A stretch of 64,000 nucleotides of DNA from Parapedobacter sp037190485 (lineage in GTDB: Bacteria > Bacteroidota > Bacteroidia > Sphingobacteriales > Sphingobacteriaceae), in contig JBBCJB010000005.1 in assembly GCA_037190485.1 (NCBI GenBank), forward strand, positions 1-64,000, read 5' to 3'. Below are positions 18,160 to 28,889 of this stretch, one piece after another; the first letter of the stretch is position 1, and every line of letters starts with the position of its first letter. A program made the position numbers and the translations under genes. Under the pieces are notes generated by a model that was given only the letters and a program-made list of their open reading frames with translations, made no database searches and was not told where the DNA came from.

Positions 18160-20916
18160 ATGAAGAAGACAATCGTATATATCCTGTTGGGGGTGGTCAT
18201 TTTGGGCATCGCACTGCTGGGCATCCGGCAAGACCAGCGGGTGGACTTCAGCGCTGACGTGAAGCCGATCCTGAACAAGCATTGCATCAGCTGCCACGGT
18301 GGCGTGAAGAAAAACGGCGGATTCAGCCTGCTGTTCGAAGAAGAGGCGTTCGCCGCCACCGAATCGGGCGAACCGGCAATCAGGCGCGGCGATGCCGCAC
18401 ACAGTAGTTTCATCCAGCGCCTCACTGAAAAAGACCCGGAACTGCGGATGCCTTATAATGCCCCGCAGCTCAGCGAAGCGGAAATCGATGTGCTCACCCG
18501 TTGGGTGGAACAGGGGGCTGAATGGGGCGAGCATTGGGCATATGTGTTGCCGAAAGCCGTGGCCGTGCCGAAACCCAAGAGCCGTTTTTCGCTTGCTGCT
18601 TTGTTCGGTGGTGTCGGTGGCCCGGAGTTGACCCACGTCGACCGTTTCATCGCGGCCAAACACGCCGATGCCGGTTTGTCATTCGCGCCCGAAGCAGAGA
18701 AGGAAATCGTATTGCGGAGGCTGCACCTCGATTTGGTAGGCTTGCCGCCTACGGTGGGGCAGGTGCAGTCGTTCATGAACGATACGCGCGCGGGGGCCTA
18801 CGAAATCCGTGTGGATAGCCTGTTGGCTTCGCCCCACTTCGGCGAACGGTGGTCGGCATGGTGGCTGGATTTGGCCCGTTATGCCGATACCAAAGGCTAC
18901 GAGCGCGACGGAAACCGCGATATATGGGCGTACCGCGACTGGGTGATCCAGGCATTCAATGACGACATGCCGTTCGATCGGTTCACGATCGAACAGCTGG
19001 CTGGCGACCTGTTGCCCGAACCGACCAAGGATCAGCTCATCGCCACGGCTTTTCACCGCAATACGATGAACAATGACGAAGGGGGGACAGACGACGAGGA
19101 GTTCCGTGTGGCGGCCGTGATGGATCGGCTGAACACGACCTACCAGGTCTGGCTGAGTACCACGTTCGAGTGCGTGCAATGCCACAGCCATACCTATGAT
19201 CCGTTCAAGTTCGAAGAATACTATAAATCCTATGCGTTTTTCAACAACACGCGCGATGAGGATACGTTTGGCGAACACCCGAAATTGCGTATGTACGAGG
19301 GTGCCGAACGGCAACAGGTAGACGATATCTTGGCTTGGCTCGGCCAGCACGCCGAAGGTGCGGAGGTGTCGTCTGCCGCGCTTTTCCTGAATACCCTGGA
19401 GCCTAAGTACCATGCCCACCACGCCGATTCGTTGCAGCACGGTGCCTTGGCCGATACCAAATGGCTGGCGATGCGGCCCGGTGGCACGGCCAGGATGCGG
19501 TCTATCGCGTTGGATGGAAAGGACCGGCTATACATGAGCTACTGGGGGGCAAGTCCGGGAGGGCGGTTGGAAATCCGTGCTGACGCACCCAATGGGCCGT
19601 TATTGGTCGATTTCGGCATACCGCCCAGCCAATCCGGTACCATCGTCGATATGCCGCTCGTGCCCACGCAGGGCGTGCGCCATTTGTACCTGACGTTTCG
19701 CAACCCGTCCATCGAGCCGTCCCGTTCCGTTTGCATGGTCGAGTGGATGGCTTTCCGCCCCCGGTTGGCCGGGCAAGGCGATGTCGCCTATGCCCAAAAG
19801 GAGGCCGAGTTCTTGCAATTGCTGAACCACAATCCGCCAGCGGTACCGATCATGGTCGAAAATCCCGCCGATATGGCGCGTACCACGCATATCTTCGAAC
19901 GGGGCAACTGGTTGGTACACGGCGATGCGGTGCAACCCGCGGTTCCGCAGGCGCTGAATGCCTTTCCGAAAGATGCGCCGGCCAACCGGCTAGGCTTCAG
20001 CCAATGGCTGGTGAGTACCGAAAACCCGCTGACGGCACGGACGTTGGTAAACCGCATCTGGGCACAACTGTACGGGCGGGGATTGGTGGAGCCCTTGGGC
20101 GACATGGGCACGCAGAGTACGCCGCCCATCCATCGCGAATTGCTCGATTGGTTGGCGCTCGAGTTCATGCATGAGCTGGATTGGAGCGTGAAACGGCTGG
20201 TCCGCGAATTGGTGGTTTCGCGCACGTATCGGCAGTCGTCCACGATCGACGCCGAGGCCCTGCGCAGCGATCCGGCCAACGACTACTACGCCCGGGGGCC
20301 TCGATTCCGGTTGGGCGCCGAGCAGATTAGGGATCAGGCGCTGGCCGTGAGCGGCTTGCTAAGCCCGAAAATGTTTGGACCCAGCGTGATGCCCCACCAG
20401 CCCGACGGGGTCTGGATGACGGTGTACAACGGCGCCACCTGGAAAACCAGCGCGGGCGAAGACCAATACCGGAGAGGCATCTATACGTTCATGAAGCGCA
20501 CCAGCCCGTACCCCTCATTTGTCACGTTCGATGCGTCGAGCCGCGAAGTGTGCGTGGTAGACCGCATCCGCACGAATACGCCTTTGCAGGCGTTGACCAC
20601 GCTCAACGACCCCGTATACCTCGAAGCAGCCCATGCCCTGGCCCAACGCATGGCCGCGGGCGCAGGGAAAGATGCCGACCGCGGTATCGAACTGGGCTAT
20701 TACCTGGCCATGCAGCGTAGGTTGACACCCGAACGGAAGCAAGCGCTCAGGCAGTTGTATGACGAGGCGTACAGCCGATACACGGCAGACGCGGGGGCAC
20801 TGGCGAGGTTCAATGCAGACTACCGACAAGGTCAACAGGACGATGCCGTCGTCGCGGCATTCTCGGTGGTGGCGGGCGCGTTGATCAACCTGGACGAATT
20901 CTTGACCAAATCGTAA
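18160..20916 (+). CDS. PSCyt1-DUF1549-DUF1553 protein (planctomycete-type cytochrome c)
   Basis: 918 aa from MKKTIVYIL; an ATG six codons earlier (18142) is also in frame. An N-terminal membrane anchor precedes a cytochrome c-like domain with CISCH, then DUF1549 with the second haem-like motif CVQCH in the FECVQCHSHTYDPF stretch, and a C-terminal DUF1553 domain with NRIWAQLYGRGLVEP. A lamin-like carbohydrate-binding segment may lie between them (about 430-560). These proteins are abundant in Planctomycetes and are thought to act in periplasmic oxidation of sugars or sulfated glycans; the exact reaction is unknown. It is the first gene of a four-gene operon. Confidence 0.9.
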   Translation: MKKTIVYILLGVVILGIALLGIRQDQRVDFSADVKPILNKHCISCHGGVKKNGGFSLLFEEEAFAATESGEPAIRRGDAAHSSFIQRLTEKDPELRMPYNAPQLSEAEIDVLTRWVEQGAEWGEHWAYVLPKAVAVPKPKSRFSLAALFGGVGGPELTHVDRFIAAKHADAGLSFAPEAEKEIVLRRLHLDLVGLPPTVGQVQSFMNDTRAGAYEIRVDSLLASPHFGERWSAWWLDLARYADTKGYERDGNRDIWAYRDWVIQAFNDDMPFDRFTIEQLAGDLLPEPTKDQLIATAFHRNTMNNDEGGTDDEEFRVAAVMDRLNTTYQVWLSTTFECVQCHSHTYDPFKFEEYYKSYAFFNNTRDEDTFGEHPKLRMYEGAERQQVDDILAWLGQHAEGAEVSSAALFLNTLEPKYHAHHADSLQHGALADTKWLAMRPGGTARMRSIALDGKDRLYMSYWGASPGGRLEIRADAPNGPLLVDFGIPPSQSGTIVDMPLVPTQGVRHLYLTFRNPSIEPSRSVCMVEWMAFRPRLAGQGDVAYAQKEAEFLQLLNHNPPAVPIMVENPADMARTTHIFERGNWLVHGDAVQPAVPQALNAFPKDAPANRLGFSQWLVSTENPLTARTLVNRIWAQLYGRGLVEPLGDMGTQSTPPIHRELLDWLALEFMHELDWSVKRLVRELVVSRTYRQSSTIDAEALRSDPANDYYARGPRFRLGAEQIRDQALAVSGLLSPKMFGPSVMPHQPDGVWMTVYNGATWKTSAGEDQYRRGIYTFMKRTSPYPSFVTFDASSREVCVVDRIRTNTPLQALTTLNDPVYLEAAHALAQRMAAGAGKDADRGIELGYYLAMQRRLTPERKQALRQLYDEAYSRYTADAGALARFNADYRQGQQDDAVVAAFSVVAGALINLDEFLTKS

Positions 20917-20921
20917 GGGAT

Positions 20922-22421
<1,500 letters not shown>

Positions 22422-22434
22422 CCGTAATCATGAA

Positions 22435-23316
22435 ATGAAATTTCCAACACTGATCTTTTGCTTCTGCCTGCTTGGCGAGGCCGTTTATGGCCAGTTGCCT
22501 AGCAATGGCTCCAAAATCGATTTTTTCTGCACGAATTGGGGGATGGACGTACCGTGGGACGAGTTTTGCCGACGGGTAAAAGCTGCCGGATTCGACGGGG
22601 TGGAAACCTGGCTGCCATCGTCAGACGCCGAGCTGAAGGCCATGGATGCCGCCTTGCAGCAACACGGCTTGGACCTCATCCTGTTGAGCGCAGGCAGTGG
22701 AAACACGTTCGAAGCGTATTTGGAGCAATTCGTCAATAACCTGAAACGTGCGATTGCGCGAAAGCCGCGGTTGATCAATTGCCATACCGGTAAAGATCAT
22801 TTCACGGTGGAGCAGAATAGCGCCCTCATCACGGCCGCGGCGGCGCTTGCCCGCGAAAGCGGTGTCAAGATCGTGCATGAAACCCATCGGGGCCGTTTCA
22901 GTTTCGCGGCGCATGTAACCCGCGACTACCTCGAGCGGTTGCCCGAGCTGTCGCTCACCTTGGATATCTCGCACTGGTGCAACGTCCATGAGTCCATGTT
23001 GGCCGACCAACCCGAAGCGGTGGCGGCGGCCTTGTCGCGCACCGGGCACATCCACGTACGCGTAGGGCACCAACAAGGGCCGCAAGTAAACGATCCGCGA
23101 GCCCCCGAGTGGGAAGGCGTGCTCCAGCAACACCTGCGGTGGTGGGACGAGGTCGTGGAACGTTATCGAAAAGCCGACGAAACACTCACCATGACCACGG
23201 AGTTCGGCCCGCCGGCCTATTTGCCGGTGTTGCCCTATACCAAACAGCCCGTTGCCAGCCAATGGGATATCAACGTGTACATGCTGGGGCTGCTTAAATC
23301 CAGGTACTATCCATGA
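22435..23316 (+). CDS. Secreted sugar phosphate isomerase/epimerase-like protein
   Basis: 293 aa from MKFPTLIFC; an upstream in-frame ATG at 22408 lies inside the previous gene and would break the signal peptide. The signal sequence ends near VYGQ. The rest is a xylose isomerase-like TIM barrel with GFDGVETWLPS, VHETHRGR, LDISHWC and HIHVRVGH, whose Glu/His/Asp residues are the usual metal ligands. Such proteins isomerise or epimerise sugars and often occur with DUF1501/PSCyt proteins. Export to the periplasm is notable because cytosolic relatives act on sugar phosphates. Confidence 0.85.
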   Translation: MKFPTLIFCFCLLGEAVYGQLPSNGSKIDFFCTNWGMDVPWDEFCRRVKAAGFDGVETWLPSSDAELKAMDAALQQHGLDLILLSAGSGNTFEAYLEQFVNNLKRAIARKPRLINCHTGKDHFTVEQNSALITAAAALARESGVKIVHETHRGRFSFAAHVTRDYLERLPELSLTLDISHWCNVHESMLADQPEAVAAALSRTGHIHVRVGHQQGPQVNDPRAPEWEGVLQQHLRWWDEVVERYRKADETLTMTTEFGPPAYLPVLPYTKQPVASQWDINVYMLGLLKSRYYP

Positions 23317-24746
23317 TGGAACAAACGGGCGATTGGTTGTCGTTCATGGGGCGGTGGCATCCCCTATGGGTGCACTTGCCTATCGGGGTTTTGATCGTGT
23401 CTTTTTTGCTGGCGTTCCTGATTCGATGGAAGCGGTATGCAAACCTGGGACCGGCAGTCCCATTCTTGTTGGCGTTCGGCACGCTGTCCGCAGCCGCCTC
23501 CGCCATCACCGGGTATTTCCTGTCGCTAGCTGGCGGATACGACAAGCAGGTGCTTGACTTGCATCAATGGCTCGGAATCGCGGTCGTGCTGGTGAGCGCA
23601 GTGGTTTGGGCGCTCTATCATCCGGCTTCAGCCGGTCGTCGCCTGCTCAGGCGCCTGACCAACTACCGGTTTGCAATCTTCTCGTTGGCCGTGGTGCTGC
23701 TATCGGCTACTGGCCATTACGGCGGCACGCTTACCCATGGAAGCGGCTACATGACGTCCGCGTTACCCGCCGGGATAGGCGGATGGCTGCTCGGGGATGC
23801 GGAAGAAGAGACGTGGATCGTAGAAAATGTGCAGGAAGCGCAAGCCTTCGAGGGGATCATCCAGCCGATCCTGTCTCGGCGTTGCCAAAGCTGCCATGGC
23901 GCCAAAAAGCAGGAGGGTGGGCTGGCGCTCCACCACAAGGAAGGGCTGCTGGCAGGAGGGGACGGGGGGGCGGTCATGGTAGCCGGGCAAACGGATGAAA
24001 GCGAGTTGTACGCCCGGTTGATCCTGCCGCTGGGCGACGAGAAGCGCATGCCCCCCAAGGGTCGTACGCCGATTGCCGATGACGAAATCGTGCTGATTGC
24101 ATGGTGGATTTCCCAAGGGGCGCCTTTCGGTGTCGCGGTGAAGGATATCGATCAACCCGTGGAGATACAGCCCGTGCTGGCCCGATTGGAATCGGGCGGA
24201 GCGGATGACGACCGGTTGCCCGAACCGTCGGCCCCACCGGCCGAGGCGGTACAGGCATTACAGGAACGGGGCATCGCCGTGATGCCCGTGGCACAGGGAA
24301 GCCATTTCTTGATGGTCAGCATGATTAACGATCCGGCGTTCGGCGATGCGGATGCCGAGGGCCTGCTTCCACTCGGCGATCACATCGTCCAACTCCGGCT
24401 GGGGGGGACTGCGATCACTGATCGGGCGCTGGGTCCGGTTGCTCAACTAAGCGCATTGCAACGACTTCACCTGGAAAACACGGCGGTTACGGATGCCGGA
24501 TTGGAAGCGCTGAAGGGCTGTCAGCACCTGCGTTACTTGAACTTGACGGGTACAGCCGTGGGCGATGCAGGCTTGATGAAGTTGGTAGACGTGCCTAGCT
24601 TGACGAATGTGTACCTGTTTGGCACCAAGGTTACCCCCGCATCGGTCATGGCGGCACAACGCGCACGTCCGTCGCTAGCCATTGATACCGGGGGCTATGT
24701 ATTACCGATCGAACGGGAGGGAAACCACGAGGAAGCGGCGTATTGA
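23313..24746 (+). CDS. DUF2231-type membrane protein fused to cytochrome c and leucine-rich repeats
   Basis: 477 aa, overlapping the previous gene by 4 nt. About four transmembrane helices (residues 15-150) form a DUF2231-like domain starting WHPLWVHLPIG. A cytochrome c domain follows with CxxCH at 191-195 (CQSCHG) and the distal Met region KRMPPKG. Residues about 345-450 contain leucine-rich repeats (LQRLHLENTAVTDAGLEAL). It probably passes electrons from the periplasmic module into the membrane. The three-part architecture is clear; the partner is not. Confidence 0.88.
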   Translation: MMEQTGDWLSFMGRWHPLWVHLPIGVLIVSFLLAFLIRWKRYANLGPAVPFLLAFGTLSAAASAITGYFLSLAGGYDKQVLDLHQWLGIAVVLVSAVVWALYHPASAGRRLLRRLTNYRFAIFSLAVVLLSATGHYGGTLTHGSGYMTSALPAGIGGWLLGDAEEETWIVENVQEAQAFEGIIQPILSRRCQSCHGAKKQEGGLALHHKEGLLAGGDGGAVMVAGQTDESELYARLILPLGDEKRMPPKGRTPIADDEIVLIAWWISQGAPFGVAVKDIDQPVEIQPVLARLESGGADDDRLPEPSAPPAEAVQALQERGIAVMPVAQGSHFLMVSMINDPAFGDADAEGLLPLGDHIVQLRLGGTAITDRALGPVAQLSALQRLHLENTAVTDAGLEALKGCQHLRYLNLTGTAVGDAGLMKLVDVPSLTNVYLFGTKVTPASVMAAQRARPSLAIDTGGYVLPIEREGNHEEAAY

Positions 24747-24756
24747 CAGCGCGGCG

Positions 24757-26124
24757 TTATCGCCTAAACACTTCGTCTAACGCTTCGAAAATGGCCCGTT
24801 TGGCCCGCTCCAATTCCGTTTTGGTGTGTACGGCCGATACGAAGCCTACCTCATACCCAGATGGACCGAAGTATACCCCGCGATTCAGCAATTCGCGGTG
24901 GAACGTTTTGTAGTGCTTCATGCTTTCCGGATCGATTTCGGCCGCGGCACGGATGCTTTCCTTGCCCGTAAAGGCAAACCAGAAGATGGATCCGATGCTG
25001 AACAGCCGTACCTTGTAGTTCTTGGCATCGGCATATCGCTGGATGGCAGCCACGAATTCGCTGGCCTTTTGGTCGAGATTCTTGTAGAATCCATTTCCCT
25101 TGAGCTCCGTGAGCTGCGCGATGCCCGCCGCCATGGCGACCGGGTTGCCGGACAACGTACCGGCTTGGTACACGCCGCCATCGGGCGAGATATTTGCCAT
25201 CAGTTCCGAAGAGGCTCCATAAGCGCCCACGGGCATACCACCGCCAATGATCTTGCCGTAGGTAATGATGTCGGGTCGGATACCGTAATGGGCCGCGGCG
25301 CCTTCGAAGCCTAACCGGAAGCCGGTGATGACTTCATCGAGGATGAGCAAGCTGCCGTTTGCCGACGTGATGTCCCGGAGGAACCGGATGTATTCCGTTT
25401 CTTGGATGAGCAACCCGTTGTTGGCCGGTACGCCTTCGATAATGACGGCGGCAATCTGATCCTTGAATTGGGCAAAGGCGCTTTCCACGGCCTCGCGGTC
25501 GTTCAACGGAATCACGATGGTTTCATCGGCGAAGGCTTTCGGTACGCCGGCAGAGGAGGTTTCGCCGAAGGTCACCAATCCTGATCCGGCTTTGACCAAT
25601 AGCGAGTCGGAGTGACCGTGATAACACCCTTCGAATTTAACGATCTTGTCGCGGCGCGTATGGCCACGTGCCAAGCGGATGGCCGACATGACGGCTTCCG
25701 TTCCGGAACTGACGAAACGGATCTTTTCGATGTAGCCGTTATTTTTGAGGATGAGTTCAGCCAGTTCGTTTTCGAGCGCCGTCGGCGCACCGAAACTCAA
25801 TCCCTTGTCAAGCGCCTTGGTTACCCGCTCCCGGATTTTCGGATGGTTGTGGCCCAGGATCAACGGCCCCCAAGAACAGCAAAAGTCGATGAATTGGTTT
25901 CCATCGGCATCCCACAGGAAGCACCCATCACCCCGGTCGATGAACAACGGCGTACCATGGACGGATTTGAAGGCACGCACGGGCGAATTGACCCCACCCG
26001 GGAAGTACTGTTTCGCCTTTTCGTACAGTTCGGCCGACTGTTCGCGGACAATATCGCCCCGTTTGCCCGACGGAGGCAGCGGCTCATCGCCACCGAAAGC
26101 TTTTTTAAGCGTATCAAACATCAC
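24757..26124 (-). CDS. hemL: Glutamate-1-semialdehyde 2,1-aminomutase
   Basis: 455 aa. A class III aminotransferase fold has SSGTEAVMSAIRLARG and the pyridoxal-phosphate lysine near residue 289 in TYGKIIGGGMPVGA. It converts glutamate 1-semialdehyde into 5-aminolevulinate, the second step of the C5 haem pathway. It is the last gene of the hemA-hemCD-hemB-hemL run, 24 nt after hemB. The N-terminal 20 residues before REQSAELYEKAKQ are longer than in E. coli HemL. Confidence 0.97.
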   Translation of the reverse strand: MMFDTLKKAFGGDEPLPPSGKRGDIVREQSAELYEKAKQYFPGGVNSPVRAFKSVHGTPLFIDRGDGCFLWDADGNQFIDFCCSWGPLILGHNHPKIRERVTKALDKGLSFGAPTALENELAELILKNNGYIEKIRFVSSGTEAVMSAIRLARGHTRRDKIVKFEGCYHGHSDSLLVKAGSGLVTFGETSSAGVPKAFADETIVIPLNDREAVESAFAQFKDQIAAVIIEGVPANNGLLIQETEYIRFLRDITSANGSLLILDEVITGFRLGFEGAAAHYGIRPDIITYGKIIGGGMPVGAYGASSELMANISPDGGVYQAGTLSGNPVAMAAGIAQLTELKGNGFYKNLDQKASEFVAAIQRYADAKNYKVRLFSIGSIFWFAFTGKESIRAAAEIDPESMKHYKTFHRELLNRGVYFGPSGYEVGFVSAVHTKTELERAKRAIFEALDEVFRR

Positions 26125-26148
26125 TAGATCCTCAATATGGTCGTAAAA

Positions 26149-27129
26149 CTAAAATCCTTCAATCCATTTCCGTTCCAATACCTCCTTGGCGTGATACGTC
26201 AGGATGGCTGTGGCACCCGCCCGGCGGATGCCCAATAACACCTCCATCGTGGCTCGCCGTTCGTCCAGCCAACCGTTGCGTGCGGAGGCCTTGATCATGG
26301 CATACTCGCCGCTGACGTTGTATGCGGCGATGGGGAGGTCAAATTGATCTTTCAATAGCTTGATGACGTCAAGATAGGCCAGCGCCGGCTTGACCATCAG
26401 GAAATCGGCTCCCTCTTGGGTGTCCAGTTCGGCCTCGATGAGGGCTTCCCGTTGGTTGGCCGGGTTCATCTGGTAGGTCTTCTTGTCGCCGTGCTTCGGC
26501 GCTGAATTGAGCGCATCGCGAAAAGGTCCGTAAAATGCACTGGCGTACTTGGCTGTATACGACATCAGCGACACATTGGTGAAGCCGTTTTCATCGAGCA
26601 CGGTTCGGATAAAGCCGATACGGCCGTCCATCATGTCAGATGGGGCAACGATATCGGCGCCCGCCTGCGCGTGAGCCAAGGCCATCTTTCCCAAGATGTC
26701 CAATGTTTGATCGTTCAGGATTTCGCCGTTTTCAACAAGGCCATCGTGCCCATCGCTGCTATACGGATCCATAGCCACATCGGTTACGACGCAGGCTTCC
26801 GGAAAACGGCGCTTCACCTCGGCGATGGCACGAAGGTACAGGCTGCCTTCGCGTATGCTTTCCGATGCATGTCGGTCTTTAAGCGATTCCTCGATATTCG
26901 GGAACAGGTCAAAGGCCCTTAGCCCCAGGTTCAGGCAACGCTCCACTTCGTGCAACAGGTTGTCGATTGAATAGCGGTATATGCCAGGCATCGAGGAGAC
27001 TTCGGTCTTCACGTTCGTTCCGTCGACAATGAACAGGGGGAAAATCAGGTTGGAAGCCGCAAGGTGCGTTTCCTGCACCATATCCCGTATCACGGCAGAC
27101 TTTCGGTTTCTTCTAGGTCGTACTAACAT
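26149..27129 (-). CDS. hemB: Porphobilinogen synthase
   Basis: 326 aa, full length. The two Schiff-base lysines are Lys194 (SYTAKYAS) and Lys247 (FLMVKPALAYLD), and the YNVSGEYAMIKA motif is present. It condenses two 5-aminolevulinate molecules into porphobilinogen. It is 47 nt after hemCD and 24 nt before hemL on the same strand. Confidence 0.97.
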   Translation of the reverse strand: MLVRPRRNRKSAVIRDMVQETHLAASNLIFPLFIVDGTNVKTEVSSMPGIYRYSIDNLLHEVERCLNLGLRAFDLFPNIEESLKDRHASESIREGSLYLRAIAEVKRRFPEACVVTDVAMDPYSSDGHDGLVENGEILNDQTLDILGKMALAHAQAGADIVAPSDMMDGRIGFIRTVLDENGFTNVSLMSYTAKYASAFYGPFRDALNSAPKHGDKKTYQMNPANQREALIEAELDTQEGADFLMVKPALAYLDVIKLLKDQFDLPIAAYNVSGEYAMIKASARNGWLDERRATMEVLLGIRRAGATAILTYHAKEVLERKWIEGF

Positions 27130-27176
27130 CCCTTCATCACATTAATTGGAAATCATCAAATCGACACATCATCAAA

Positions 27177-28814
27177 TCAATAATCCAACCCAAATACGGC
27201 TTCGGCCAGTCCGATTTCGTCGGGCGAATAGGGAAGGGTGTACGGCAGCCCAAATTCTTCGATTTTCTTGCCGGTTGAGCGGCCGATACAGATGATTTTT
27301 TGCCCAGGATCGACCAGATTGTCTTGGAAATAGGCCTCCACATTCGTGGGACTAGTGAATATGAGTACCTCCGCATTGGATTTGGACACATTAGACTCCA
27401 TGCGTGTCTGATAAACGGGCAAGTTGATCACCTTGGTATCTGCCGTCAGTGATTTTTGGATGGTCTCCAACGATTCCTTGGCGCGCGGAATCAATACGGT
27501 ACCGCCTGCAGCCAGCTTGGCAAACTCGATGGCGATCTCGTCCATATTGATGCCCAGCCGTTCGCCGGTGAAATCGGGTGCATGGCCAAATTGACGCAAC
27601 ATTTCTTCCGATCCTCGGCCAATGACGGCAAACTTGGTGCGCTTGCTGATCCGTGGTTCGAGCTTGAAGAAATTCTCGATGCCGTTCTTGCTGCCGAAAA
27701 ACACCCAATCGACGTATTTCAGGATATAAGGATCAAGCTTATTGATGATGGGGAAAATCCGGATCAACGAGCGCCCCTCGACCGAAATGGCATGCTTGGC
27801 CATGGCGCGATGGAAATAGCTGGATTCCGGGATATCACGCGTGATGAAGACATGCCCCGGCAACTTTCGCGTTTTATCAAACTTGGCAGCGATGCGCTCG
27901 GCCAATCCGTCGGTCGTGCCCGCGGTGAGGTACAGCCGATCGGGAAACTCCTCGTCTGTTTCCGCTTTGGCTGTCCAGACTTCATATACGCCATTTTGCT
28001 TGCGGCAATAGCAACCCAATGGCGCGTGGCATCCAGCCTCAAAGAGGTTCAAGACCTTACGCTCTACGGCAATGGTCTCTGCCACCTCCCCGTCGTGGAT
28101 GCTTTGCAAGAGTTCGAACAATTCCCGGTCGGATTCCCGGATCTGTACGGCCAATACCCCCTGTGCGGGCGCTGGGATGATCTCTACCGGAGGCAATTCT
28201 TCTACGTAGAAGTCGCTCAGATCGGCATTGACACGCGTAATGCCGGCTTTTGCCAGCACGATGGCGTCGTAATTTTCATCGCGGAGTTTTTCGATGCGTG
28301 TCAAGACATTGCCACGCAAATCGTCAAACTCCAGGTCGGGGCGTAGGGCCAACAATTGCGCCTTGCGTCGATTGGACGACGTGCCTACGGTCGCATTGTG
28401 TTTCAAGGCTAGCCTTTTTTTGGGATCCACGCAATCTTTGTGGATAATGAGCAGTTCGGAGGGGTCTTCGCGCTCCGAGACCGATGCGATGATCAAGCCC
28501 TCAGGGTTCACCGTGGGCAGGTCTTTGTGCGAGTGCACGGCCAAATCGATGCCCCCGCCCAAGAGCTCTTCTTCCAGCTCCTTGGTAAAGAAACCTTTTC
28601 CTTCCAATTTATCCAGCCGGAGGTGTTGTACGATATCGCCTTGGGTTTTGATGATCTTGAGTTCGGCGCCAATACCGATTTCCGCTAGTCTACCTTTGAT
28701 ATAATTGGCCTGCCACAACGCAAGTTCGCTACCGCGCGTACCAATGATGAGTTTGCGATCCACGGTTTGGTTGCTTGTCTTTGCAGTTTTATTCAACGGT
28801 TCCTTTACTAGCAT
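27177..28814 (-). CDS. hemCD: Fused hydroxymethylbilane synthase / uroporphyrinogen-III synthase
   Basis: 545 aa from the ATG of MLVKEPLNK. Residues about 22-320 are HemC, starting DRKLIIGTRGSELALWQ, with the dipyrromethane cofactor Cys near 260 in FEAGCHAPLGC. Residues about 325-545 are a HemD domain, ending in a typical VTSPTNVEAYF-like segment. It polymerises porphobilinogen and closes the ring to uroporphyrinogen III. A -7 box at 28818-28825 would start transcription almost at this ATG, so a GTG at 28763 just before DRKLIIGTRGS is an alternative start. Confidence 0.94.
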   Translation of the reverse strand: MLVKEPLNKTAKTSNQTVDRKLIIGTRGSELALWQANYIKGRLAEIGIGAELKIIKTQGDIVQHLRLDKLEGKGFFTKELEEELLGGGIDLAVHSHKDLPTVNPEGLIIASVSEREDPSELLIIHKDCVDPKKRLALKHNATVGTSSNRRKAQLLALRPDLEFDDLRGNVLTRIEKLRDENYDAIVLAKAGITRVNADLSDFYVEELPPVEIIPAPAQGVLAVQIRESDRELFELLQSIHDGEVAETIAVERKVLNLFEAGCHAPLGCYCRKQNGVYEVWTAKAETDEEFPDRLYLTAGTTDGLAERIAAKFDKTRKLPGHVFITRDIPESSYFHRAMAKHAISVEGRSLIRIFPIINKLDPYILKYVDWVFFGSKNGIENFFKLEPRISKRTKFAVIGRGSEEMLRQFGHAPDFTGERLGINMDEIAIEFAKLAAGGTVLIPRAKESLETIQKSLTADTKVINLPVYQTRMESNVSKSNAEVLIFTSPTNVEAYFQDNLVDPGQKIICIGRSTGKKIEEFGLPYTLPYSPDEIGLAEAVFGLDY

Positions 28815-28817
28815 AAG

Positions 28818-28825
28818 CAAACTTA
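28818..28825 (-). promoter_or_regulatory. Possible -7 box before hemCD (TAAGTTTG)
   Basis: A perfect TAnnTTTG match lies in the 75-nt gap after hemA. The -33 region reads only CTTT. If active, it would let hemCD-hemB-hemL be expressed apart from hemA and would favour a downstream start codon. Confidence 0.4.
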
Positions 28826-28889
28826 GCTAAATTCGCTTTGATATAAAAGCTTTATCCAAAAGATGATGCGATGCAGGTAAATAGCTGGG

